Shown: one piece after another, positions 43,221 to 55,180 of the stretch
Numbering within the stretch: position 1 is the first letter of the stretch
How the letters are laid out: each line of letters starts with the position of its first letter
Assembly: GCF_042453785.1 (NCBI RefSeq)
Contig: NC_091668.1
Location: 20,309,001-20,373,000, forward strand
Direction: 5' to 3'
Source: Malus domestica
Lineage: Eukaryota > Streptophyta > Magnoliopsida > Rosales > Rosaceae
DNA length: 64,000 bases
Notes under the pieces: generated by a model
What the model saw: only the letters and a program-made list of their open reading frames with translations
Told to the model about the DNA's origin: nothing
Database searches by the model: none
Program-made: the position numbers and the translations under genes

Positions 43221-46200
43221 TTGCAACCAAGCTAATGGTGGAACGAACAAGATGCAATTCGTCCACTAAGGTCTGAGTAACTTGTTTCAGGCTAATCGTT
43301 CGTCTAGGGGTAGAAATGTGATACTAACAACATCTAATCCTCATAGTCTTCATAAAGACTTCCAAAGGCTTGGGAAGTGAAACATGTAGCAAGATGAAAT
43401 ATAAATACCCCAAGATGATAATCTTGTCGGATTTCTGTTTGCCTGAACTTGTATAGAAGTCTAGAAGTAGCCTCCTCATAATGCCATCATCCTCTGGACA
43501 CAATTAAAAAAAAATTGTGGTTGTCCAGGAAGTTTGAACTCCATATCCTCAATATCCTCTCAACGTTAATCAAAAGCGGGGTGTATCTAGAAAAATGATT
43601 CTCTTCAAACATATCAAAGGGAGCCTCGATTTTATTCATTTCCTACCTCCACATTTGATCATGTCACAACAAGAACTTCTTGATCACGTCACATGGAAAA
43701 GTTAACAACGTCCCACTTCTATCTTAGTTGTCTTCCTAAGTGTTTTGTTGTTGAAATTTCAACGCCCATTTTCAGGAATGAAATCATTGTCAACACTTTA
43801 AACTTTGAGGCTGGAAGAATACGACTTTCCACTTAAGTAAAGCTACCACCAATTGAACACCACATAAGCATAGCATTGGTTCAACATCATGATTATTGAA
43901 TTTCACATTTTCTACACATACAAAATACCTCATACTGAGAGCGTATACTGATACTTCCCAACTCCATTCATATAACAAAAGGGATTATAATTATTCGAAC
44001 TATTTCTTGATAGGTTAAAGGTAACACCATAACGATACTCAAATTTTCCAACTAAAATAGGATAGAATAAGCTGAAAGTGTTCAAGGATAGATATGTCCT
44101 TTTTGTTCAACCAAACTGATACACCATAATACACTCGTAAATGTTGAGTTAGTCCTTCTATTATCGCTGCTAGGAACTTAGCTCATTCCAAGAGTAAAAG
44201 TACTTAAGAAATTCTAAGGTTGATAAGAATTTTGGACACGTTCTCCACAGAGAAATGTCATTTGATTTTCAGGCAAAGATGATAAATGTTAACTCTAAGT
44301 CATAGATAAGATAAGATGGCTCATTCCAAACAATTCTACACATTGGAAATATAAGTGATAATCCGTCATGCTACCTCTGCACAGCTGAACATTCAAAGAT
44401 ACATTGTCATGAATCTCCAAAAGATCAACGTCATCCAAGAGTGTAAAGCTATGATGAAATGAGACAACAATTCGGTTGTCAGAAACTTTATTCATTCCCG
44501 ACTTTCGAAACTAAACTAACTTTCCTTGACCAAAAAGTGAGGAAGGATACTATAGGCGAAAATCACTAATAAATTGTCGATAAAATCAACAAGATCAAGG
44601 ATATCTCGAATTCACAACCCTTTGTGATAATGTCAACTTTCTTTCGTTACAAACTTTTTAGGAAAAGAAAATAATCTCGTCCATTGATATCACATCTCCC
44701 AAGAAGAGTATCAATTTACCCAAAGTTTTTAATAAAAAAAATCTAGTAATAAGCTGACTAACAGAGCTTAGAGAATTTGGTCTCACCGTCGAGGTAATTA
44801 AGAAAGTCACCGATAAGACCATTCATTCGTAGTAGGACTTAAATGGTTTCTAATCGTCACCCGATAAAGTTATTAAAGTCTAGGTACAAACCTAAGGTTC
44901 AGTCTTTCACTGTCGCAATTAGGTTTGAAGTATCCTAGATAAAATGTTTGATTGGGTAATTCCTTAATTGGTAAGCTTTAATAACTAAATTTTTCCAAAT
45001 GGTAGGAGTTGTTCTAATGGACGCAAGGAAAACTAGTGTAATATGAAAAATTAGATCGATGATAATATCTCAAGTAAAGCTTTGGAATATGATGCCTGAA
45101 TGTACGTGCTCAAAATGTACCATAATATTTCCTTTCACCACGCCATGTGCTAATAGATCCTCACAGCTTTTTAATTACTCAACTCACTCTAATAGTGAGA
45201 AATTAACTCGTACTTCAATTCTCCTATCTATCCATGGAAGTGATCCAGAAGGTGGCTAATTGAAGAGATTCTATTTACCTAGATAGGTGATAAGGTAGAG
45301 ACAACTATGAGTTTACTGTCCTAATACAAAGCTTGTTCCTAACTTTCTGAAGTTTAGTTTCTTCAGCTTCAACCGTCGCTGTTATTCTATCTATTAGTAG
45401 TGCTGCTAATTGACACATATACGATAATTTTAATATTGTTCGCTACCCTAGTACTGTAAATCAGCGGTAAGGCACAAGAGTATCACTTCCAGATACTAGC
45501 ATGTGTCTAGTATTAGAAATCATACCGCCTGAATACCGGTTGACAGTTCATGGATATCGGACAATATCGTCAATTAGTAGCGTCGCTAGAGGCTAAACAC
45601 AGACTAGAGCCCGCTCAGATAGTGGTTTTTGGATGACTGATAAGAAATTGATCTTATGAGATGGTTCCATCATTTTAGGGAAAAAAAATACTCACTATCT
45701 CAAAGATTTTACACCACTCATAGGCCCAACAACTCACACCCTGGTGCCTATACTCATCGAAATGATGAGTACATCACCAAAAGAAAGGAAAATTTACTAA
45801 TACTCTACTTTAAAACTAGTTTAAACGGAAATCGATCTTTCTCCTAAAGATCCGAAATAATAACTAATGGTTAAGGAGATTAGTACTATCGGGGACCAAA
45901 AATGATTGTTCCCCATGTTCTTATGTCAAGTTCTATCCTTTTAGCACCCTACCGTCACACAAGACAATTTTGGAATCTTGAAGAAGTAAACTTCGTAGAA
46001 ATCCCAATAAATGGTATAGTAATGGGTACTGCCAAGGAATCAAAATTAGTTCTGGTTCTCTATCTCGAAAAGGTTGATAATGATGGCTCAAGAATAATGA
46101 TGAAATTGATTTATAGATCTCTAGTGTTACCCCGATATCAATACCTTAACCCTGCTTTAAGGCCTTCAACTAATCTCAAATCTCCACCTTTCCTTGGCAT

Positions 46201-46413
46201 AAAAGTTCTTTGCTTTAAGTCTAAAAGCGTTCACCAAAGTAATCTTCTAAAATGTCAACAAGTCGACAAAACTGCTAAAAACTTAGGAAAAACGAACACA
46301 TTTTTCGTAGTCGACGAGGTGGCAATTTCGAAAATTAGACTCAAGAACATAGAATGCTTTCATCACGCGTGTGATGGATGCAATACTGCCCAACTTATGC
46401 TCTGATACCAAAC
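43221..46413. other. Internal region of the 13-kb element, no coding domain recognised
   Basis: About 3.2 kb next to the primer site. A plus-strand frame at 45902-46405 (167 codons) is the longest open stretch, but it is antisense to the element and shows no known motif. Minus-strand frames are short. It may be a long non-coding leader, as in large retrotransposon derivatives, or a decayed gag. Confidence 0.45.
46399..46410 (-). other. Primer-binding site for initiator tRNA-Met
   Basis: Plus-strand gctctgatacca is the complement of TGGTATCAGAGC, the standard plant PBS. It lies next to the right LTR and fixes the orientation of the 13-kb element. Confidence 0.85.
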
Positions 46414-46473
46414 TGATACACCCCCGACCCAGAACGTCCATTAGGACTCCGAATTGAGCTGTGCTGGCCAACA

Positions 46474-46759
46474 TGTAACATCCCACATCGCCCAGGGGAG
46501 TGATCATTAAATGTATATTCCCATCCCTACCTAGCATGAGGCTTTTTGGGAGCTCACTGGCTTCGGGTTCCGTAAGAACTCCGAAGTTAAGCGAGAAAGG
46601 GGGTAGAGCACTCCCATGATGGGTGACCCACTGGGAAGTTGCTCGTGAGTTCCCAGAAACAAAACCGTGAGGGCATGGTCGGGGCCCAAAGCAGACAATA
46701 TCGTGCTACGGTGGTGGAGCGGGCCCGGGAAGTGGTCCACCCCGGGCCGGGATGTGACA
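46474..46759 (+). mobile_element. Cassandra TRIM solo LTR with 5S rRNA-like sequence
   Basis: Starts TGTAACATCCCACATCGCCC and ends GGGATGTGACA. The middle contains aactccgaagttaagcgag and gatgggtgacccactgggaag, which follow the order of plant 5S rRNA from the A-box/C-box promoter region. Cassandra elements are the known TRIM family with a 5S-derived segment in each LTR. One LTR without a partner indicates LTR-LTR recombination. The flanks suggest a duplication of caaca that overlaps the last CA of the LTR. Confidence 0.9.
46560..46655 (+). ncRNA. 5S rRNA-derived segment within the Cassandra LTR
   Basis: Resembles plant 5S rRNA around ggttccgtaagaactccgaa, agttaagcgag and atgggtgacccactgggaag, including the internal Pol III promoter region. 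It is diverged and embedded in an LTR, so it is not an array-type 5S gene, but it could still recruit Pol III. Confidence 0.75.
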
Positions 46760-47738
46760 AACACCTGGAAGGTGATGAAGCCATAAAGTGTGATGGTGTG
46801 GAAAAATATGAATAAATTTATACCTAAGAGTGCCTAAATACCAAAGTACGATGGTGAGCGGGAATGAACCCACTTCACATGTGACATTAGAGCATAAGTA
46901 AGTACAATAGAGTGGATAATGATTATACCCTCAGAAGAGCCATCTATCCTGAGATTTGCCAAGAATCCTCATTGATACGAACTTTCAGCAATTAAAACCT
47001 GCAGGGGCGCAAAACAGAAAGTGTGAGTGGGAAAAAACAAAGATTTTCAAAAACAATTTCAATTATCAAAGATAATAACCCCTTGCCGTAAAACCTATAT
47101 ACTTCCCAGAAAATAGCATGCATATTTATATCTTAAAACTATATTCGAAATAACAATTCCACAAATATACCATGTCAAATCTCAGTAAGAAATAAGTAGG
47201 CCAGATGTAACCAATATGAAATAGTATGCCAGTCGGAGTCACCTAAAGTGACCTGTACGGCTGGGACCATAGCTTATCAATCAAATCTTGCACACGAGTC
47301 AGCACCACCTAATGTGGTCTGTACGACAGGCTAGGTGTAAATAAATACGCTCAAGTGCTACGATCACGTGAAGGCTGTGCAAAGTATCGCAAGTCACCTA
47401 CGAGTCGGAACCACCTAATGTGGTCTGTACGACAGGCTGACATCTGCCTTAGATCCAAGATGAGCATGTGATGCGGGAGGTGAACGATCACGTGAAGGCT
47501 AGGCCTTATCCTCGGGCGGAGCACTAACACCAAGGTGCAAGATAATAAGCTCTAAATACATCTCAACACAATTAAGCTCACTACCATCAATATACTCATC
47601 TGAAGCTTACCTAAGTGTCTGCAGCGTCAAGCAACAATATATATAACCATACTAATGCATAATCAAACATAGAGAGCATTTGACATGGCAATTCAAAATA
47701 TAAAACCATTTAATTAAGTTTTCTGGGAAAAATACCAA

Positions 47739-47778
<40 letters not shown>

Positions 47779-47780
<2 letters not shown>

Positions 47781-48879
47781 GATAGGATCAAGGGACAAAT
47801 ATTTTTACAAATACTTTTACATTCTTTTTAAACCTTTTGATTATATGACATCCAATGGTTCTTATTTATTCATTAAATGACATGGATGCTTATGTGGATT
47901 TTAACTAATATTAAAGATAAACTAAAACTGGAAAAAAAAATCTTAAAAATTAAAAATATAATTAAAAGGGGGAAGAAACCCTAGATTGATACGAAGTTGA
48001 ATATATTACCCTTGATGAAAAAAGGCACAATTATTATCAGATATTCGTCATACAAGGGTAATATGAACAGTTTAAGTGAAGCTTTCGACTTCATATATTC
48101 GTCATACAAGGCACAATTATTCGTCAAGGGTAATACATGATCCTATGGCAATTACATGAAGTTGAATATATTACCCTTGTTCATGTTATTTCAGTTTGAA
48201 TTGTGTTTCGGTTGTTGAACGATGGGGATTCAGTTTTGTTTTCTTGGAAGGTACTTGAATATTTGAATGATTATTTTTCAAAATTACTTGTCTAAAAAAC
48301 CGTCTATAAATATAAACTCGAGCATGTTTTTATCACACCAATTCAAAAACAAGATGATAAATACGATAAAAGCTCCAAGGAAGGAAAAGAGTATGTTGTT
48401 TTGTTATTATTAGGTTTTATTTTTGATAAAAATAAAAACTCAATCCTTGTTTGCATTGGGTATTACCTATGCTTGGTATCACGTTTTTTTTTATTTTTTT
48501 TATTTTTATAATTTAAAAAGTATCTTGTTTTGTTATTATTAGGGTTTATTTTTGATAAAATGAAAGAAGAGATTCTATCAAGCTTCCTCATCAGAAAAGA
48601 AGAAGTTCCATGATTTTTTTATTAGGGTTCAAAGTCTGAATCCAAGTCTTGATCGAAATGGGAATGGGAAAACCAATTTTAGTTAAATTATCTTTCTTTT
48701 TTAATTATATTTTTAATTTTCTAGATTTTATTTTATTTTGTTCAGTTTTATTTATCTTTAATATTAGTTAAAATCCACATAAGCATCCATGTCATTTAAT
48801 GAATAAATAAGAACCATTTGATGTCATGTAATCAAAAGGCTTAAAAAGTGTAAAAATATTTGTTCCTTGATCCTATCCC
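47779..48879. mobile_element. 1.1-kb element with long terminal inverted repeats (about 160 bp or more)
   Basis: The left end GGGATAGGATCAAGG and right end CCTTGATCCTATCCC are exact complements. Inversion continues through ttgattatatgacatccaat, attcattaaatgacatggat and gcttatgtggattttaacta up to about 47935 and from about 48715. It is inserted in a TA microsatellite, so the target duplication is not readable. There is no transposase. Long TIRs suggest a Mutator-type non-autonomous element. Confidence 0.85.
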
Positions 48880-50344
48880 TATATATATATAAACCAAAAG
48901 CCCACTCACTGGTATACAGTTAGGTCGTAGTCCCCAAGTCTTGCCTGGCTACACTCGTCCTCCGAAAACGTCTCACCTATATGTGAAACAATTAATTTAA
49001 CGTTAATTCAATAGCACATATACAAAACCTAGGATCAATTTCTTATACGTCGCTCAATTGGGGTGTTTGAATATATCATCGTGGCCTACTCAACCCCATG
49101 AGCATCCTCATATTTTTAGAATAATTTTTGGACTTAATCTAGTTTAAGTGTAAAACCCAACTTAAAACTAAATGGACTTAATCCATTTTGAACATAAGGC
49201 CTAAACCAATTCAATGGCTTAGGTCCAATTTGAAATGGTTTAAAGGTTGGGCTGGCCCAATAGATTCTAGTGTTTTTTTTTTTTCCTTCTTCCTCCTTGC
49301 GAAAATCTGCACTTTTGCAGTTTGGAACACAAGACTTCTAGAGCTCATTTCGAGCTCGATTCTCAACCAAAATCCTTGATTCAAAAGCCTAAGTAAAGTT
49401 AGGAATGTAGAAAATAGATCTATACCCATTTGGGCTCGTGAAATAGACAGGGTTCGCCGGAAGAGTGGTCTAAAGGTGTTGGTCACGGGTCCAAGAATTT
49501 CAGAAAATTGGAAAAAAATTTCTAACTTTCCTAGCTAGTTTCTAGTTCGATACTAAATCAAACTTGATGATTCAAAAGCCATTTTGAAGTTAGAAATGTA
49601 GAGAAGAGAATCATACCCTTAAGAAACCCAACGGAGAACCGAAGTTGGTTGTAAATCTAGTTTGAAAATGGTCAAACAACCACTGTTCACTTTCCACAAA
49701 TCTGGGAAAATTCTTCCCCGAGATGAAATCTGTATTAAATCACCCACAAACCTTCTATTTAAGATTAAAAACATCACTAGGAGTTCAACATGAGAAGGAC
49801 TTGAGGTTGGAAATTCCAAACTTACCTTGGTCAAAAGGTTCGAGATTCCGACGAAGTTACCATACGAAAACTACACAATTCCAAAGGGTGAGAAAGGGTG
49901 AGTATGGGGTTTGAGGAAGAAGGGGAGAGATTTTGATAGTTGTAGTAGGTGCAAATATGTAAGTGCATGTGTGTGATGTCTGGGACGAGATCACCGAGAG
50001 GAGGAGAGGTGCAGAAGAGTGTGATGGAGAAAAGGAATTTTCTGGAATGAGGGGGAAAAAGGCACTGGTGGAGGGAGTAATACGGCCCTTAATTGGGCCA
50101 TTGAGTTAAGGCCCTAAAAATGGGTCCAAAGAAGAAATAACCAACCCGAAAGTAGAATTACACCCATACTCATTATTAATTCATGTCGACGTGCTCATGA
50201 TGTCGAGCACCATTTAATTTTGCGAGTGAGGGAATAATTTAAAACTGTATATGTCCATCCACGTCACTAAATCACGAGGGCATTATTGTTATTTTACATG
50301 CTTGGTGATAAAATATATACCTTAATTTAGGACGGGCTGTAACA

Positions 50345-51069
50345 TTCTGAGCCTAATACAAAAATTGACTTAGAAGATGATTCGTTAGAAGAGTAACAAG
50401 GCCAAAACACGGTCTCAGATTAAAAAACCATGTCAATTAATATTATTATTGGAAATAAAATCGATATGAAGCAATTTAGATGAATTGGAGTCAAAGCCAA
50501 TGTTGGCAAAGTGATTATGCTCAAGGGGCATAATAACTCAAAGCATTTGCCGGTGGGGAATCGACAATATTTAGACGAATTAAAAAGATTCAGAGATAGA
50601 CTTTTTTAAGCCTGAATCAAAATCAATCGGAAGACAATGATATAAAAATATCTCAACTCAAAATAAAGCATTGTTGGCCTCCTCCTCGTTATGGTCAATT
50701 TTTTTTTTGTTTTTTAAATAATTTTTATTTTCTTAGTCATTCAATTGTTAAACCGATGCTTGAGAAAATAAAGGAGCAAAAAGCCGCTGTTTGCAAAAGA
50801 AAAAAAAAACACAAAAGAAATGCAATTTTAATGGCCACCCATTTTAGTTTGTAGGCCTTCATGTGGACTGGTTAATTAGTTCAGCCGAAGGTTCATACCT
50901 AGGTTCAGCCGAAAAGGTTTATATCGTTGTCTAGTTGAGTTCGACGATATCTTATATTTGGTCTTGTACTTCTTGACTGAGAAACTTGAGGAAGCCAACA
51001 GTCAAAGGATTACTTTCCTTAACCATTGGATGTGTGGACCGAAACTCAAGGAAATCAGGGGGGGGGGAA
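50345..51069 (+). other. Internal remnant of the outer LTR element with polypurine tract
   Basis: Continues the interior that stops at 37170. The only clear signal is the purine run ending in at least nine G residues just before 51070. No domain was recognised. Confidence 0.5.
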
Positions 51070-51800
51070 TGTTTTTACTCGATTTTGCACTCGGCCCATA
51101 AGTTTTGCACTCGGCCCATAAGTTTGGAGTCGTCAGATTAAAGGAAGGCCAAGATAATTTTCTCACCTTTTTAGATATTATTACTGTACATTTTGATAAT
51201 TATAGTATTATCTGAAGGCTTATTGACAATTATCTTGAAAGTGCTTGAAGATCAGGATTGGCTTCTAGATGGAGTTTGAATTAAATTGTATGATAGGCAA
51301 GGATTGATGATGGAGTTTCAGCCGAGAATAATCCAAGTATATTCAGAGAATATACTGAGGTATCGAAATATTATCAGAATTTTACCACTTGGCAGACTTG
51401 TGTATCAAGGCATTCGTCTCTATAAATACATGGGGATTTGCTACGTAGAGAAAACCTTTAACTCAACACACAAACACCCTGCACAAAAACTCACTCTACG
51501 CGAGCCCTTCTCATTTTCTGAGAAATCACTTACTCTCCTAACTTCGTAAACATATCTTCAGTTTGGAGTAACATTACTGTGTTGGTAACTGGCGACATTT
51601 TCAGCTTGGATTAACAGTACTAGAGCCATAGAATCAGGCGATTGAGAAGTATATTCAGTTTAGATTAACAACACTATTGCAAGCTTGACTGATTATTTAT
51701 CCAAGTCTCAATCGGTGAGAAATTTTTTATTCTTTTGCTGAAAGAAGTCACTTTATTTAGCTTCCCTGCCGAGTGAGGTGTCCTTGATTGATTACTCTTA
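51070..51800 (+). repeat. Right LTR of the outer nested retrotransposon
   Basis: Starts TGTTTTTACTCGATTTTGCA and parallels 36111-36845. A 22-bp phrase around gcactcggcccataagttt is tandemly duplicated here (51079-51123). The 3' limit is uncertain. Confidence 0.72.
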
Positions 51801-52495
51801 GGTTACTCTTAGGTGCACTTACGAGTTTGGCATTCTAATGACTAAACAACATTTACCATCAAAACGTTTATCTCTCTTGAGTATTTGTGTCCTTACATCT
51901 TGATATTGATTTGGCGCACCTATATTTTTCATGAATATATTGTGGCAGCCGAATCTGGTGTAGAAGATCTTGAACTTTGCAGTGACTAGCAACCTTGTCT
52001 TCAGGTTTTAAAACCCAAGGACCTTCCTTGGTCGTGATTGCTCATATTCAGAAGTTGACAGCGCATTCAACACCACCATCACATCAATTTTACTAGCCGA
52101 CTGAGCTTGGTTGCAAGTTGGCATGTCCACATTCACCAGAATGACGTAGTTGCTTTTTAATTTCTCGGCATGTGCATCACGTTGGTTTTATAGTTTTTAA
52201 TGTCAACATGATGTTTACGATTTAAGAAAAATAATAATATTGCAAATGACATTCATGAAATATTCTAATTGTAATATTATTTTTCAAAATATACTATAAT
52301 ATTATTTTTCAATGCGATACTTTTATTTCGGGTGAATGGGTAAAAGCCCAAACTGGAGATCGAGACCGAGCTCGATCAAATAGTTCAATCACCAGATCTC
52401 GAAGTTGAGGAAGTTGGCATGTTTGATTTGTTAGATCTATTGTTAAAAAAAATTTAGGATCAGGAGGAGATTTTTGTTTTTTTGTGTTTTTTTTT
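51801..52495. other. Non-coding DNA right of the nested cluster
   Basis: No supported gene or clean repeat ends were seen. Confidence 0.35.
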
Positions 52496-52499
52496 TCTT

Positions 52500-52640
52500 T
52501 CTAACAACCGATATTTAGGTTAAATTTTACAATGAGCTAATAATAATGTAGTTCAAATTATTCGACTTTAACGAGAATTGAACTTAAGACCTCTCACTTA
52601 CAAGTAAAGAGAAATATCACTAAACAGTAATACTAAATAG
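52500..52640 (-). mobile_element. tRNA-derived SINE
   Basis: On the minus strand it has tagtattactgtttagtg, then a B-box-like ggtcttaagttcaattctc and the shared body, ending at aacaaccgatatttagg near a T-rich tract. Same family as 9627-9790. Confidence 0.7.
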
Positions 52641-52649
52641 CTAGATCAG

Positions 52650-54155
52650 AAGGAGATTGATTTGAAAACATGTGTGACCTTCTTGGAATTATCCTTGGGG
52701 AAGTTGAGCAACGTTATATGCCCTTGGACTTGCACGTAGTTCCGACGTCCTGCGGTGGTTGACGAACGATCAACATTGATGAAATTCAAATGAAATTTCA
52801 AATACGCTTGATATATAGAAGAGGGATGCTATAGAAAGACAAAGAGAATATATAGATTAACTCTTATTTTCTGGTTTTGCATACATTGAAGTAAAGTTTA
52901 CAAAACAGCCATTGCAGCCTTAGAGATTTTGGAGCTTCTGTATCTTTACAGCAGCGCTCAGTGTTGGAGAACAATTTAGAAACAAAATTACAGAAATACA
53001 GAACTTAAATTCTTAAACTTTATTACTAAAAAATACTTACAAAACAGAATGAAATTACACAATAAATACAGAAATTATAATGATACTAACTTGAATGAAT
53101 CAAATGTAAAGGCTAGCGCAGAAGTTATGTCATTTGAATCAAATGTGGTTCTACAACGTCTGCTCTATCAGAATACAATTACCTAATTCTATAACCCATA
53201 CTAAATTAATATAAGGATCTCAAATTTCCTTGAGTTTCCCCGATGTGGGACTTAGAGGAGCTCAAAACTCCAACAATTTGTGCGCTAAAAAGTAGTAAAA
53301 ACTGATGCGTGCAGCAAATTCTTCTTGTTTTGCTTGCTGCGCACTGTGGAAACTCAGATGCCAATTGCTTTGTTTCAACTGTAAATTTAGGAGTTGGTCA
53401 AAACCCATGCAAAAAAACGAAAGGCCCATCTTTCCCTCGTACACATGCATTAAATGCTATATGTAGCTCCATCGCTTTCAATCACTCTCTCTGTCTCTCT
53501 AAGGTGCCCTTCTGCTTTTGGGTTCAAAGCTGTCAATTACGGACCCTTTCTTTTCTGCAACCAGACTCAAATCTTAGCTAGGTTATAGTTATGAAACTTC
53601 CCAGCTAATACATTAGCCTTCCCCTTACAATCTGAATTTCAATACATTGTGGTTTTTTTTAATTTTTTCTTAAACTAGTTCATCGATATTTATATTTAAT
53701 TATATATATTTTTGTAGTTGAGGATTTTTGCACTACATGTGACTATCACATGCAGTATTGTGATTGTTTGATGATTTTACATTCATTTATATTTTGTTTA
53801 GGTATTATAGGATAATATATATAATTCTCATCATACTACGCATGAAAAAACATTCAATTAGATAAACTCATAAGCATAATATATATATATATATATATCA
53901 ATAAATAAGCATCAAATATATATATTTCTACTAATTAATAAAACTCTTTTTGTCAATCAAAAGATGGTGAAAAGACAAATTAGTTTTCTATCGCACAAAA
54001 AATGATGAGCAATAATGTAATTTCACATGTCCAAATTTTATTATTTTTTATTGAGGTCTCACATATAGATGATGTTAAAATACCTTCAATATTAAAATAA
54101 ATAAATATAAAAAAAAAACCAAAATCAAAAACCTCCCACTCCCCCCCCCCCCACG

Positions 54156-54186
<31 letters not shown>

Positions 54187-55180
54187 CCTCCCTCCCTTCT
54201 TCTCATTTTCTAAAAAAATGTGTTCATACACACAAAGTGTATAGGCAAATACTAGTATCAATAAACAAAGCAGTAAATAGTAAAAAGAATAAGCAATAAT
54301 TTGGCTTATGATATCAAGAGAGGCGTGTTGTTATTGTCTTAAAGTTGTAGACGCCTTCCTACATGTAGGTTATAACGGTTATATACAACCCTTGAATTTC
54401 AAAAAGTATATGGTCCGTAAGCACAATTACGATAGATGAAATGCCAAGTCGTGGAATATAATTTAAATAATAAATTAAATAACCAAAAGGTTTCCCCGGA
54501 CCAATTTCCCACCCCCCCCTTTTATTTGATGATATTACATTTGTAAACCGTTTTATCCATGAACGATTTGCAGTGAAAAGCTGAAGTGTTGATGGAAATA
54601 TACACTTGGGAACACGCAATCTATATAAATCAGAAATAATGTATATTTTAGCATTTTCCTGATAACAACCACATGTTTGGTGATTTGTTTTAAAGGGGAC
54701 CGGCTGGGGATTATTAGATGCAATAGAGATGATTTTCACACATTATTTTGAACTTTTCATATATTCTCTTTTTATTTTAACCACCAGATTGAATAAATCA
54801 TACGAGAATAGTATACAAGCTTGTGTATGAGGCTAAAAAAGTGTGTATTTATCATTTTTTAGGTGGAAGATCTATAGAATGAAACTTTGAAAAGAAACAT
54901 ATTTTTCTTAACCAAAATTTTGAACTAATAAAGCCAAAAATAACATTTCCCCTATCCTTGAAGGTCGACCATAACTACTGAAGTAACCTTAGCCCCGGTT
55001 CACACCTGAGTCCTGATCAATCATTTGAGAGATTACTGCAGGTTTAAATGGACCAAATTTACCTTCACCAACTTGATCATCAATGCATGTTAATTTAGAA
55101 ACCAAACAGCAGATTGAAGAAATACAAATTAATTACGACATTGATATAGGGAATAATTCTGATAGTCATGGGAATATACT
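52650..55180. other. Gene-poor interval
   Basis: Several open frames of 60-126 codons occur, but none shows a motif, coding composition or plausible exon borders. Simple repeats are present (TA run at about 53878-53900, C run at about 54140 and a CT run at 54161-54187). Confidence 0.4.
54138..54190. repeat. C run followed by (TC)n microsatellite
   Basis: About 13 C in a row, a short spacer, then about 14 TC units. Length is probably variable between individuals. Confidence 0.9.

Larger units (their letters stand above)
37171..50344 (-). mobile_element. 13.2-kb LTR retrotransposon without recognised gag-pol (LARD-like)
   Basis: Exact 5-bp duplications TTCTG (37166-37170 and 50345-50349) flank two related long LTRs (37171-39942 and 46414-50344). 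A primer site complementary to initiator tRNA-Met (plus-strand gctctgatacca, 46399-46410) lies 3 bp from the right LTR, so the element runs on the minus strand. Removing nested insertions gives LTRs of about 2.55 kb each, close to the 2570-bp solo LTR at 56472. The interior (39943-46413), after subtracting the element at 40760, is about 4 kb and shows no protease, reverse transcriptase or integrase motif. Confidence 0.87.
46414..50344 (-). repeat. Right LTR (5' LTR) of the 13-kb element, with two nested insertions
   Basis: Ends TGATACACCCC and GGGCTGTAACA, followed by TTCTG. It is longer than its partner because it holds a Cassandra solo LTR (46474-46759) and a long-TIR element (47779-48879). 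Confidence 0.88.
36111..51800 (+). mobile_element. Outer LTR element split by a 13-kb insertion
   Basis: The two related LTRs (36111-36845 and 51070-51800) bracket only about 1.05 kb of own internal DNA (36846-37170 plus 50345-51069) once the inserted 13-kb element is removed. A purine tract ending in a run of G (agggggggggaa, up to 51069) directly precedes the right LTR, which sets plus orientation. No gag-pol was recognised. Its small interior suggests a non-autonomous or deleted element. No clean target duplication was found. Confidence 0.65.

Noticed and set aside
45902-46405. 167-codon plus-strand frame beside the retrotransposon PBS
   Set aside because: It is antisense to the element and overlaps the PBS and leader. 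No motif was recognised. Left as uncertain rather than called a gene.
46560-46655. Functional 5S rRNA gene
   Set aside because: The sequence is diverged from 5S and bordered by Cassandra LTR sequence with TG...CA ends, so it is a transposon component.
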